DNA of 64,000 nucleotides from Pseudoflavonifractor sp. An85 (lineage in GTDB: Bacteria > Bacillota > Clostridia > Oscillospirales > Oscillospiraceae): positions 1-64,000 of the forward strand of contig NZ_NFHE01000013.1 in the NCBI RefSeq assembly GCF_002161235.1. Reading direction: 5' to 3'. Shown here piece after piece: positions 40,901 to 48,211 of the stretch (its first letter is position 1; each line of letters starts with the position of its first letter). The translations under genes were made by a program, and so were the position numbers. The notes below the pieces were generated by a model. That model had not been told where the DNA came from, made no database searches, and saw only the letters and a program-made list of their open reading frames with translations.

Positions 40901-43422
40901 TGACCCAGGTTCTCACCACCAAGCTGCCTGAGAACGTGACCCTGGAGACCTCCCGCAACGGTATCACCTGGACGGCTTACAACGCTGAGTCCGATACCGA
41001 TGCCCGCTATGTGCGCGCGGTGTCTTCCACCAACGGTGTGAAGCTGGACCTGACCCAGTTTGAGGTTTCCTACAAATATGTGAGCGAGAAGGCAGTGGAG
41101 AGCAACTTTGCCAAGGGCAGCAACGATCGAGATGTGCGTGTTCTGGGCAATGTGGGTAACGTCTTTGACGGCGACCTGGCCACCTTTGCCGAGATCACTG
41201 GTCCCCAGGATCAGGGCAAGCACATCACCTTCGATCTGGGTCAGGTGATTCACTTCGACTCCCTGCGCTACTACATCAAGGAGACCCACCAGGATTATCT
41301 GCGTCACGCCCTCTTTGAGGTGTCTGTGGATGGCGAGACCTGGACCCCCGTCATGACTGTGGGTAAGCAGGTGGAGAATGTCAACGACAGTACCGTTGCC
41401 AAAGATGCTCCCTACCTGACCCATGATTCCAGCAACCCCGGCTATATGTATGCGGATGCTGGCCAGCTGAATGTGGATGGTCGTTATATCCGCATTACGC
41501 CCCAGTCCACCTACAGCCACAAGTGGGTGTACATCAGCGAGCTGATGATCAACGGCGGCGCTTATATCTCCCCCGAGGCCAACCGGGACATCGTCTCCAA
41601 TGTGGTGGAAGAGCAGGGGAAACTGCCCTCTTACGCTCTGGACGGCGACTACTCCACCACCTACAAGCCCGGTGAGGCCAACAGCTCCTTCACCTACTAT
41701 ATTTCTTCGCCTCAGGACCTGAAAACCCTGCGCATGGTGCAGTTGGGCGCCGTGTCCAACGCCACAGTCACCGCCAATTTTGTGGGTGAGGACAAGGCCG
41801 TGACTCTGGGTAACCTCAGTCAGGCCATCAACGAGTTTGTTCTGCCCCAGGGCAAGACCTTGGAGAGCGTCACGGTGACCTGGAAGGAGACCATCCCCGA
41901 GATTGCCGAGATCGCCACTTCCACTGCTTCCGTGGAGCAGGCCAATAAGACCGCGTTGAAAGAGGCCCTGGAGGCCAAGCAGCCCACCGATACCTGGACC
42001 ACCGACAGCGTGAAGGCCTACGAGGAGGCCAAGAAAGTGGCTCAGGAGGCTTACGACAACGTGTATGCCAGCCAGTCTGTGGTGGACTCCGCCCTGGGCT
42101 CTTTGCAGAGCGCAGTTGCCAACGCGGTGCCCAAGGCCACCAATGTGGACGAGCTGCAAAAGCTGGTGGACGAGATGATTCGCAACGACCAGCACATCTA
42201 CACCACCGTCTCTTACTACACCTACTCCGCTGCGGTGGAGAATCTGAAGGCCGCTCTGGCCAATGCTGACAACCTGTCTCAGGCCGATGCCAACCGGCTG
42301 AAGGCCACCGTGGAGGAGGCTCGGAAGGCTCTGGTGTACTCCACCTACAACCAAGAAGTGGCACAGATGACCGTGGAGAGCTATGCTGCGCTCAAGGCTG
42401 AGAATTACAGCCAGAGCACCTTCCAGGCGGTCACTGCCGCCAAGCAGGCTATTGAGACCCTGCTGGCCAAGAGTGATGCCACCCCCATGGAGTTGATTCA
42501 GGCTGTGGCCGATTATCAGGCTGCTGTGGCCGCTCTGGCTGATATCACCGCGCTGAAGTCCGAGATTGACAAGGCCGAGAAGGTCAATGACGAATTGTAC
42601 ACCGCCGAGAGCTACCAGGCCTACATGGACGCTGTGCAGGCCGGTAAGGCCCTGCTGGAGACCGGCACCAAGGAGCAGGTGGAGCAGGCTGTGGCCGACA
42701 TCCGCGCCAAGTTTGCCGCTATGGATCTCAACCCCGACACCCCCCTGGGTGCTGTGGTGGCCGAGGCTGAGGCCCTCAACGGCGAGCACTACACCACCGA
42801 TTCCTACAATGCTCTGATGGCTCTGGTGGCTGAGGCCAAGGCCAATCCCACCGACGAGAGCTACGTGCAAAAGATGGTGGACGCCATGAAGGCTTTGGTC
42901 AACGTGGAGGCACTGAAGGCTCAGCTGGCTGCCGCTCAAACTGTGGACGCTGAGAAGTACACCACGTCTTCTTACAAGACTCTGTCCAACCTCATGGGCC
43001 AGGTGGATGCTCTGCTCCAGTCCGGCACCCAGCAGAAGGTGGACCAGATGACCGCTCAGATGGATATGGCCATCCGCTCCCTGGTGGTGCGCGCCACCGG
43101 CGTGGAGGAGTACCGCAACAGCATCAAGCTGGAAGCTGCCGACGGCTACACCGCCGAGAGCTACAAGGTTTACAAGAACGCCTATGACGCCCTGATGGCC
43201 GCCGATCCTGCCGACCTGTCCGCCAGCGAGTTCGCCCAGCTCAAGGCTAACTTCGAGAAGGCCAAGCTGAGCCTGAAGCACGTGGAGGCGAACAAGCCCG
43301 AGGACAACGACGACGTGCACACCGGCGATACCTTCAACCTGGTGCCCTATGTGCTGGCTGTGGCTGTGTCCGCCGCCGGTCTGGGCGCCCTGGTGATGGT
43401 GAAGAGCAAGAAGAGGGGCTAA
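37915..43422 (+). CDS. Giant secreted GH84 beta-N-acetylglucosaminidase with discoidin and FIVAR repeats
   Basis: An exported enzyme of 1835 residues predicted to release N-acetylglucosamine from host glycans such as mucin or hyaluronan-type chains. Order: signal peptide (1-40); GH20b-like N-terminal domain (45-165); GH84 barrel (170-470) with SRGFIEGYYGNPWS and the catalytic Asp pair Asp314-Asp315 in ILADDAAH; a helical domain (to 660). Several F5/8C discoidin/CBM32-like modules follow (660-1220; for example VSNVFDGNDATYASY, VGNVFDGDLATFAEI). Tandem FIVAR-type helical repeats (about 1335-1790) come next. The C-terminus has HTGDTFNLVPYVLAVAV, a membrane segment and a KSKKRG tail: an anchor with a sortase-like layout but no LPXTG. 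AGGAGG precedes the start. Confidence 0.9.
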   Translation: MRRQNKSAQPKHTGRRVTAAALAVLMGAGCVRLAPLQAKAQDAEATGYEIYPNPHVMTYSGDTYMVKNQVNVVLEEGIDRYTKDRLEEVLKLKDISYTTSEAVVSGKTNILVGIEGSNGYVDTYAEKNVAVETQDLYNKLDSYVLDNDNGVITVVGKDTDAAFYGLTTLYHVFAQMDSFTIQEFHVEDWADVASRGFIEGYYGNPWSTEDRQNLMTWGGYYKLNSYFYAPKDDPKHNANWRELYTEEEIQNKIIPLAEAGNASKCRFVYALHPFMYNAVRFNNDENYQADLKAVQAKFAQVIEAGVRQIAILADDAAHVGNNNYIKFLTDMSNWLKEMQKTYPDLKMTLPFCTQEYMYGGESYYAQFPENVQIVMTGGKVWGEVTDNFTSSFTNKVGRGPYMWINWPCTDNSKKHLIMGGYTTFLHPGVNPANIQGIVLNPMQQSEPSKVAIFGNACYSWNIWKTEEEANQAWYDSFKYVDHNSAMETDASAALRELSKHMINQAMDNRVTVLQESVELKQILNPFKDKLAAGNVTAADVDVVMAEFVKLQEAAKTYRAKAGNTDVKDQIVYWLNCWDDTTEAAIAYLNGVKAVIANDATNIIQYNTQGKTAFDRSKTYEFWYVDHNERAEVGVQHIVPFIKTLASYVSQYAETAMDPNKVIPTFVTNRVDTPSGDVSNVFDGNDATYASYRDPNTAKAGDYVGVMYNKVIPVENIRFLLGGGKNHFDASKLQYTEDGKEWKDISLTGMGNAFTGELNKSLEVVVEKEHLPQNFQAMGIRLIATRDNAKDLWLDVHEIQINKEESQEPELIGGTFSTSDGLAVKGGNLNNLKDGNNGTEVWLSNAGDKTVAGAYIQYTFQEATAIGTVYFGQGSSASGDVIQNGKVQYQSEDGQWHDAGNVTSAQEQTFDFNGQGVVAKAVRIYNNTEVPVWWRVGEFRVMEVKQSTNSMENVYTNVDNAGVYSNQENGKVTLSSATLTLNKDQYMGVDLGSIKAVTQVLTTKLPENVTLETSRNGITWTAYNAESDTDARYVRAVSSTNGVKLDLTQFEVSYKYVSEKAVESNFAKGSNDRDVRVLGNVGNVFDGDLATFAEITGPQDQGKHITFDLGQVIHFDSLRYYIKETHQDYLRHALFEVSVDGETWTPVMTVGKQVENVNDSTVAKDAPYLTHDSSNPGYMYADAGQLNVDGRYIRITPQSTYSHKWVYISELMINGGAYISPEANRDIVSNVVEEQGKLPSYALDGDYSTTYKPGEANSSFTYYISSPQDLKTLRMVQLGAVSNATVTANFVGEDKAVTLGNLSQAINEFVLPQGKTLESVTVTWKETIPEIAEIATSTASVEQANKTALKEALEAKQPTDTWTTDSVKAYEEAKKVAQEAYDNVYASQSVVDSALGSLQSAVANAVPKATNVDELQKLVDEMIRNDQHIYTTVSYYTYSAAVENLKAALANADNLSQADANRLKATVEEARKALVYSTYNQEVAQMTVESYAALKAENYSQSTFQAVTAAKQAIETLLAKSDATPMELIQAVADYQAAVAALADITALKSEIDKAEKVNDELYTAESYQAYMDAVQAGKALLETGTKEQVEQAVADIRAKFAAMDLNPDTPLGAVVAEAEALNGEHYTTDSYNALMALVAEAKANPTDESYVQKMVDAMKALVNVEALKAQLAAAQTVDAEKYTTSSYKTLSNLMGQVDALLQSGTQQKVDQMTAQMDMAIRSLVVRATGVEEYRNSIKLEAADGYTAESYKVYKNAYDALMAADPADLSASEFAQLKANFEKAKLSLKHVEANKPEDNDDVHTGDTFNLVPYVLAVAVSAAGLGALVMVKSKKRG

Positions 43423-43454
43423 TCCTCTTCGGGTTCTGACCAGATCCCAACAAG

Positions 43455-43496
43455 ATAAAAAACGGGTGCAACCGTAAGGTTGCACCCGTTTTTATC
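43455..43496. terminator. Bidirectional terminator
   Basis: A 19-bp stem GATAAAAACGGGTGCAACC / GGTTGCACCCGTTTTTATC with a GTAA loop, between convergent genes. Confidence 0.9.
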
Positions 43497-43504
43497 TTTG
43501 AACA

Positions 43505-44545
43505 TCACTTCTGGACAAAGACACCCAGCAGCTTCAAAGTGCTCAGCACGCCCTTTTTGTGGCTGCGCTCGTAGCCGTGGGAGGCAAAGACGCCGGGGCC
43601 GATGAGGCCGTGGCGCACGTCATAGCCGGCGGTGAGGGTGGCGTCTGCATCCGAGCCGTAGTTGGTAAACACGTCCACGGCGTAGTCGGCCCCGCTGTCC
43701 TTGGCCGCGGCAATCAGCTCACTGGTGAGGGCGTAGTCGTAGGGGGAACGGCCATCCTTGGCACAGATGGACACCTTGCGCTCCTCGCCGTCCAAATCGT
43801 CGCCCACACAGCCCATGTCCACGGCCACCACGTCGGTGGTGCCAGCGGGGACGGAGGTGGAGCCGCCGTGGCCCACTTCCTCGTAGCCGGTGAGGTGGAG
43901 CCACACCGGGCGGTTGGGGGTCACCTCTCCCTGGGCCACTTGACGGGCCAGAGCCAGCAGGATGCCGGCAGACAGCTTATCGTCCAGATAGCGGCTTTTG
44001 ATGTACCCCGAGGGTGTGACGGTGGTGCGGGGGTCAAAGCACACCACATCTCCGTTGGCAATGCCCAGGGCCTCCACATCCTCCTTGGAGGACACCTCCT
44101 CGTCCAGCACCACCTCCATGGTCTCAAAGGTGCGGGGGGTGTCGGCATAGTTGGGGTTGACGTGGGCGGAGGGGTTGTGCAGCTGGAAGGTACCGGTGTA
44201 CACTTTGCCTCCCCGGGTGCGGATACGCACGTTCTCGCCCTCGCAGTTGTGGGGGCGCAGGCCGCCCACATTGATAATGTGGATGCGGCCCTCCCCGGTG
44301 ATGCGGGTAATCATGCCACCCAGGGTATCCAGGTGAGCCAGCAGCAACAGGCCGTTTTCCTGGGGCAGGTTGGGGGTGAGGTTGACCAGCACCGCCCCTT
44401 TGCGGGTGTACTGGGGGTCAAAACCCAGTTCTTTGAGCTGATTGTAGGCATATTCCGCTACCTGGGCGGTATAGCCGGAAGGGCTGTCAATAGCCAGCAG
44501 AGCCTGAGTCTGCTCCACGGCGTAGTTTACCACTTGTTCCACCAT
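43505..44545 (-). CDS. M42 family metallopeptidase (aminopeptidase)
   Basis: Cytoplasmic dinuclear-metal aminopeptidase (or acyl-group hydrolase) of the M42 family. The 346-residue protein shows the metal ligands in LAHLDTLGG, KSRYLDDKLS and TGYEEVGHGG (catalytic Glu-Glu), with VDMGCVG and SHGYERSH as further ligands. Length is normal for tetrahedral M42 aminopeptidases, which finish breakdown of short peptides. It is monocistronic, with a promoter at 44584-44613. Confidence 0.92.
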   Translation of the reverse strand: MVEQVVNYAVEQTQALLAIDSPSGYTAQVAEYAYNQLKELGFDPQYTRKGAVLVNLTPNLPQENGLLLLAHLDTLGGMITRITGEGRIHIINVGGLRPHNCEGENVRIRTRGGKVYTGTFQLHNPSAHVNPNYADTPRTFETMEVVLDEEVSSKEDVEALGIANGDVVCFDPRTTVTPSGYIKSRYLDDKLSAGILLALARQVAQGEVTPNRPVWLHLTGYEEVGHGGSTSVPAGTTDVVAVDMGCVGDDLDGEERKVSICAKDGRSPYDYALTSELIAAAKDSGADYAVDVFTNYGSDADATLTAGYDVRHGLIGPGVFASHGYERSHKKGVLSTLKLLGVFVQK

Positions 44546-44583
44546 GTATCGCTCCTTGCATTGGTAATCTTTTGTGCGGATTC

Positions 44584-44613
44584 AGTATAGCACAGCAAAG
44601 CGGTGGGGTGCAA
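44584..44613 (-). promoter_or_regulatory. M42 peptidase promoter
   Basis: On the minus strand TTGCAC (44613-44608), an 18-bp spacer and TATACT (44589-44584). It lies just after the stop codon of the upstream gene. Confidence 0.65.
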
Positions 44614-44615
44614 GG

Positions 44616-45239
44616 TCATAGGTGGGTCTGCTCCAGCAGGGCGCGCATCTGGGCGCAGCGCTTGGTTCCCGCCTGCTCCAGCTGACCATACAGTTGGGCC
44701 AAGTCCTGAGTGGGGGCCTTGGCCCGACAAGTGTGGAACTCCTGGGTCAGGGCTTGGCAGCGCTGGTAAAGCTGGCGCAGCCCTCCCACATAGGTGGTCA
44801 TGCGGGGTTGGGTGAGTTGGGCCACTGGCCAGTACCGCACCCCTGACTGGAGAAAATAGGCGGTGGACAGCTGCTTGGCCTGCTGGTGCAGTTGGGCAGC
44901 AATGGCGGTCATCTGCCGGGTCTGGCTTCCTGCCCGCCGGGCCAGAAGCCGGGCCATCTGCCACTGCTCCAGGCTGCTGAGCACCTGTTGGCGCAGGCAG
45001 CAGGGCTGGGGCTGAGGTTGAGGATTGGGCCGGGGCTGGTGAGGCCCAGGACGCTGGGGGGCCATGACGGATTGGGCCTCCGGGGCAGGGGCGGGGGCAG
45101 ACACAGGCGCGGGTTGGGCCGCCGGTTCCGGCTGGGGAGCGGACGCCTGCCCAGGCATCGCTGCCGACCCCATCACCCGCTGCCACACCCGCTGAAAGAC
45201 CTCCTGGCTGGGCGTGGTGGAATTCATGATCTCATCCAT
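44616..45239 (-). CDS. Proline-rich helical protein, unknown function
   Basis: A 207-residue protein starting MDEIMNSTTPSQEVFQRVWQ after a clear AGGAGG site. Residues 25-78 are a Pro/Ala/Gln-rich linker (PAAQPAPVSAPAPAPEAQ). The C-terminal part (about 80-205) is helical with conserved-looking Cys (QPCCLRQQV, QRC, HTCRAK, KRCAQM) and might form a four-helix bundle, possibly ferritin-like, though no metal-binding pattern is clear. There is no signal peptide. The function is unknown. Confidence 0.65.
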   Translation of the reverse strand: MDEIMNSTTPSQEVFQRVWQRVMGSAAMPGQASAPQPEPAAQPAPVSAPAPAPEAQSVMAPQRPGPHQPRPNPQPQPQPCCLRQQVLSSLEQWQMARLLARRAGSQTRQMTAIAAQLHQQAKQLSTAYFLQSGVRYWPVAQLTQPRMTTYVGGLRQLYQRCQALTQEFHTCRAKAPTQDLAQLYGQLEQAGTKRCAQMRALLEQTHL

Positions 45240-45294
45240 GGAAAAACACCTCCTAAATGAACCATTCTATGCCTCAATCCAGGGTTTGCCACGG

Positions 45295-45324
45295 TTGACA
45301 AAATGGGTATAATCATGATATACT
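45295..45324 (+). promoter_or_regulatory. suf promoter
   Basis: TTGACA (45295-45300), an 18-bp spacer and TATACT (45319-45324). Downstream in the 5' leader is a hairpin AAGCCGC-t-CCCC / GGGG-GCGGCTT (45355-45378) ahead of the weak ribosome site GGGAG. Confidence 0.7.
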
Positions 45325-45397
45325 AGCAAAACATATAAGAAAACTATGAATTGTAAGCCGCTCCCCTGGGGGCGGCTTCAAACGGGAGATTTGTACT

Positions 45398-46135
45398 ATG
45401 TTGGAATTGAAGCATCTGTCCTTCTCTGTGGAGGGAGAGGGGAACCAGAAGGATATTTTGAAGGATGTCTCTCTGGAGGTTCAAGAGGGCACCTTTTTGG
45501 TGGTCACCGGCCCCAACGGCGGCGGTAAAACCACCCTGGCCAAGACCATTATGGGTCTCAATCAGCCCACCTCCGGCCAGATCATCTGGCGGGGGGAGGA
45601 CGTGACCAACCTGTCCATCACTGAGCGCGCCCGTCGAGGCATCAGCTACGGCTTCCAGCAGCCGCCCCGCTTTAAGGGCCTGCGGGTGTGGGATCTGCTG
45701 AGTTTGGCCTCGGGCAACCCGGATCTGACCCACGCTGAGGGCTGCCAGCTGTTGACCCAGGTGGGCCTGTGCGCCGCGGACTACATCGACCGGGAAGTGG
45801 ATAACTCCCTGTCCGGCGGCGAGGTCAAGCGCATTGAGATCGCCAGCATTTTGGCCCGCAAGTCTCCGCTGATGATTTTCGACGAGCCGGAGGCGGGCAT
45901 CGACCTGTGGAGCTTTGCCAAGCTCACCGAGACCTTCCGCTACATCCACGACAAGCGGCAGGCCACCATCATCATCATTTCCCACCAGGAGCGCATCATC
46001 AATCTGGCCGACGAGATCGTCATGATCGCCGGCGGCGAGGTGGTGGAGCGGGGAGCCAAAGAGGAGATGTTCCCCAAGATTTTGGAAAACACCCAGTCCG
46101 GGTGCGCCTTTGTGAAGGGAGGAACCCAGGCATGA
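45398..46135 (+). CDS. sufC: SufC-like Fe-S cluster assembly ATPase
   Basis: ABC-type ATPase that drives the SUF scaffold. The 245-residue protein has Walker A GPNGGGKTT (about 38-46), a Q-loop (YGFQQPPRFKGL), signature SLSGGEVKR, Walker B LMIFDEPEAGID and the switch His in IIISHQER. The SISYGFQ/PEAGID pattern and its partner identify SufC rather than a transporter. It ends in an ATGA overlap with the scaffold gene, so the two are translated together. No sufS, sufU or sufD is nearby. Confidence 0.9.
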   Translation: MLELKHLSFSVEGEGNQKDILKDVSLEVQEGTFLVVTGPNGGGKTTLAKTIMGLNQPTSGQIIWRGEDVTNLSITERARRGISYGFQQPPRFKGLRVWDLLSLASGNPDLTHAEGCQLLTQVGLCAADYIDREVDNSLSGGEVKRIEIASILARKSPLMIFDEPEAGIDLWSFAKLTETFRYIHDKRQATIIIISHQERIINLADEIVMIAGGEVVERGAKEEMFPKILENTQSGCAFVKGGTQA

Positions 46136-47049
46136 ATTCCATCGACAGCCATCTGCTCCGGGAAATTGCAGACCTGGAGCGTGTCCCCCAGGGGGCGTAC
46201 AACATCCGCAAAAACGGTAAGCTGGAGGGGCGCAGCAACTCCGCCAACATTGTCATCGAGAGCAAGGAGGACAAACCGGGCATCGACATCCACATTGCTC
46301 CCGGCACCGTCAACGAATCCCTGCATATTCCCGTGATCGTCACTCAGACTGGCTTCACCGACCTGGTGTACAACGACTTCCACATCGGCGAGAACTGCGA
46401 TGTGAGCATCGTGGCCGGCTGCGGCATCCACAACTCCGGCTGTGAGACCGCCCAGCACGACGGCATCCACACCTTCTACGTGGGCAAGAACTCCAAGGTG
46501 CGCTATGTGGAAAAGCACTACGGCGAGGGCGAGGGCACCGGTAAGCGAGTGCTCAACCCCCACACCATCGTCTACCTGGACGAAGGTGCCTCCATGGAAC
46601 TGGAGACGGTGCAGATTCGCGGCGTGGACTCCACCCGCCGCTACACCAAGGTGGAGATGGAGGCCGGTGCCGAGGCCGTGGTCACCGAGCGTCTGCTCAC
46701 CCACGGAGACCAGTTTGCCGAGAGCAAAATGGAGGTCATTATGAAGGGCGAGGGGGCCCGCACCCAGGTGATTTCCCGCTCTGTGGCCCAGGATAACTCC
46801 GTGCAGGTGTTCTATCCCCAGGTGCAGGGAGATGCCCCCTGCTTCGGACACGTGCAGTGCGACTCCATCATCATGGATAAGGCCAAGGTCAGCTCCATTC
46901 CCGCCATTGTGGCCAACCACATGGATGCTCAGCTCATCCACGAGGCCGCCATCGGCAAGATTGCCGGAGATCAGCTTCTCAAGCTCATGACCTTAGGGCT
47001 TACCGAGGAAGAGGCTGAGCAGAAGATTCTGGACGGGTTCCTGCGCTAA
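46132..47049 (+). CDS. sufB: SufB/SufD-family scaffold, short (minimal) form
   Basis: A 305-residue beta-helix scaffold protein that assembles Fe-S clusters with SufC. It is much shorter than classical SufB (about 470) and lacks the N-terminal extension. This is like the two-gene SmsCB systems of archaea and some clostridia. Family features include the repeated beta-strand core (GCGIHNSGCETAQHDGIHTF), PCFGHVQCDSIIMD with a candidate cluster cysteine, and the C-terminal IHEAAIGKIAGDQLLKLMTLG. The start ATG at 46132 overlaps the sufC stop. A longer frame from 45907 lies inside sufC and is not used. Confidence 0.9.
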   Translation: MNSIDSHLLREIADLERVPQGAYNIRKNGKLEGRSNSANIVIESKEDKPGIDIHIAPGTVNESLHIPVIVTQTGFTDLVYNDFHIGENCDVSIVAGCGIHNSGCETAQHDGIHTFYVGKNSKVRYVEKHYGEGEGTGKRVLNPHTIVYLDEGASMELETVQIRGVDSTRRYTKVEMEAGAEAVVTERLLTHGDQFAESKMEVIMKGEGARTQVISRSVAQDNSVQVFYPQVQGDAPCFGHVQCDSIIMDKAKVSSIPAIVANHMDAQLIHEAAIGKIAGDQLLKLMTLGLTEEEAEQKILDGFLR

Positions 47050-47068
47050 TTCAATGTTATACAAATAG

Positions 47069-47113
47069 AAACACCGTTGTGAAGGACGAAAATCCTTCAC
47101 AACGGTGTTTTTT
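47069..47113. terminator. Bidirectional terminator after suf
   Basis: An 18-bp stem AAACACCGTTGTGAAGGA / TCCTTCACAACGGTGTTT followed by TTTTC, shared with the convergent LysR gene. Confidence 0.88.
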
Positions 47114-47997
47114 CATGGGGCAATCTTTAAAGTCTCCTCCAATAAGGTCAAAAACCGCCGCAGGGTGGGGCTGCGGTTTTCCTGGAGGTAGGACACCCCG
47201 AAGGAGAGAGGCGGGCAGCCCTCCACGGGAATATAGCGCAGGGTGGAGGAGCGAAGCTGCGGGAAATCTGCCATGACAGAAAAGGCATATCCCGTCTCCA
47301 CCAGGGTGAACAGCACCTCCTGGCTCTCGCAGAACATCACCTGTTCCGGCGGCTTGCAGGTGACCAGTTGGCCCTGGGCGGCAAAGATGGAGGGAGGACA
47401 CATGGGGGGACGACAGGCGGCAATGCGGCCCCCCTCTTTCAGTTGTTCCAGGGTGACCCGTTCCTGCTGGGCCAGGGGATGGTCGTTTCGGCAGACACAC
47501 ACCACGGGACAGCGCACCAGCTCCCGGTAGACGCTGTTTTGGGGGGCGTTTTCCTGGAAGGTGAACATCACCTGTATATCCCCTTCGGTGAGCAGATTGT
47601 CCAGAGCGCTCATGGGGATGAGCCGCAACAGGGGAAGCACCCGGCGCGCCTCTTGCTGCATCCGCTCCAGGGCGGGACGGATGAGGCGCAGGTCTGCGCT
47701 GCTGCGGCAGCCGATGCCCAGGCGCAGAGGGCGCACCTGGAAGCTGCCTTTGACCTGAGCCCGGGAGACGTTGGCCAGCTCCAAAATTTTCCCCGCATAC
47801 TGCAAAAACATATGTCCCTCCTGGGTCAGGCGCACTTTTTTGCTGGTGCGTTGGAACAGCGCCACCCCCAGCTCGTCCTCCAAGGTCTTGACCTGGTGGC
47901 TCACCGCCGGCTGGGTCAGACGCAGGTGCTGCGCCGCCCGGGAAAAATTGAGAAAGTCGGCCACGGCTAGAAAACATTCCAGCTGTGCGGTGTTCAT
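47113..47997 (-). CDS. LysR-family transcriptional regulator
   Basis: A 294-residue LysR regulator: N-terminal winged helix (NFSRAAQHLRLTQPAVSHQVKTLEDELG, recognisable core LRLTQPAVSHQVKTLE) followed by a periplasmic-binding-like effector domain (about 90-290). It is divergent from the heterodimeric ABC exporter, with about 210 bases between, the usual geometry for LysR control of a neighbour. The effector cannot be inferred. Start ATG at 47997 follows AGGAGGAGAG. Confidence 0.9.
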   Translation of the reverse strand: MNTAQLECFLAVADFLNFSRAAQHLRLTQPAVSHQVKTLEDELGVALFQRTSKKVRLTQEGHMFLQYAGKILELANVSRAQVKGSFQVRPLRLGIGCRSSADLRLIRPALERMQQEARRVLPLLRLIPMSALDNLLTEGDIQVMFTFQENAPQNSVYRELVRCPVVCVCRNDHPLAQQERVTLEQLKEGGRIAACRPPMCPPSIFAAQGQLVTCKPPEQVMFCESQEVLFTLVETGYAFSVMADFPQLRSSTLRYIPVEGCPPLSFGVSYLQENRSPTLRRFLTLLEETLKIAP

Positions 47998-48041
47998 GGT
48001 GCTCTCCTCCTAAGGCATCTAATCATAAAAGTTGTTTATAG

Positions 48042-48073
48042 ATAATAACAGATTTGAATTTCCCTTGCAAGGG
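48042..48073 (-). promoter_or_regulatory. LysR promoter with palindrome CCCTTGCAAGGG
   Basis: On the minus strand TTGCAA (48070-48065), 17 bp, TATTAT (48047-48042). The -35 lies inside a perfect 12-bp palindrome CCCTTGCAAGGG (48062-48073). A TTAT-ag-ATAA dyad overlaps the -10. Both are candidate LysR sites for self-control and for the divergent exporter. Confidence 0.55.
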
Positions 48074-48211
48074 GGTGGTGTGATATAAAAGATATGGGAC
48101 TGTCGGAAAATTGGGACAATAACCGGCAAAACACCCATAAAAAACAGCTTCGACGAGGAAGAAATGGGCAAAATACCTGGGTTTCTCGGCGAGTTTCAAG
48201 GAGGCATACAT

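Noticed and set aside
37978-43485. Open frame of 1835 codons on the minus strand
   Set aside because: It is the exact antisense of the GH84 gene. Its low-complexity His/Gly/Leu/Val-rich product has no domain, and it results from strong codon bias on the coding strand.
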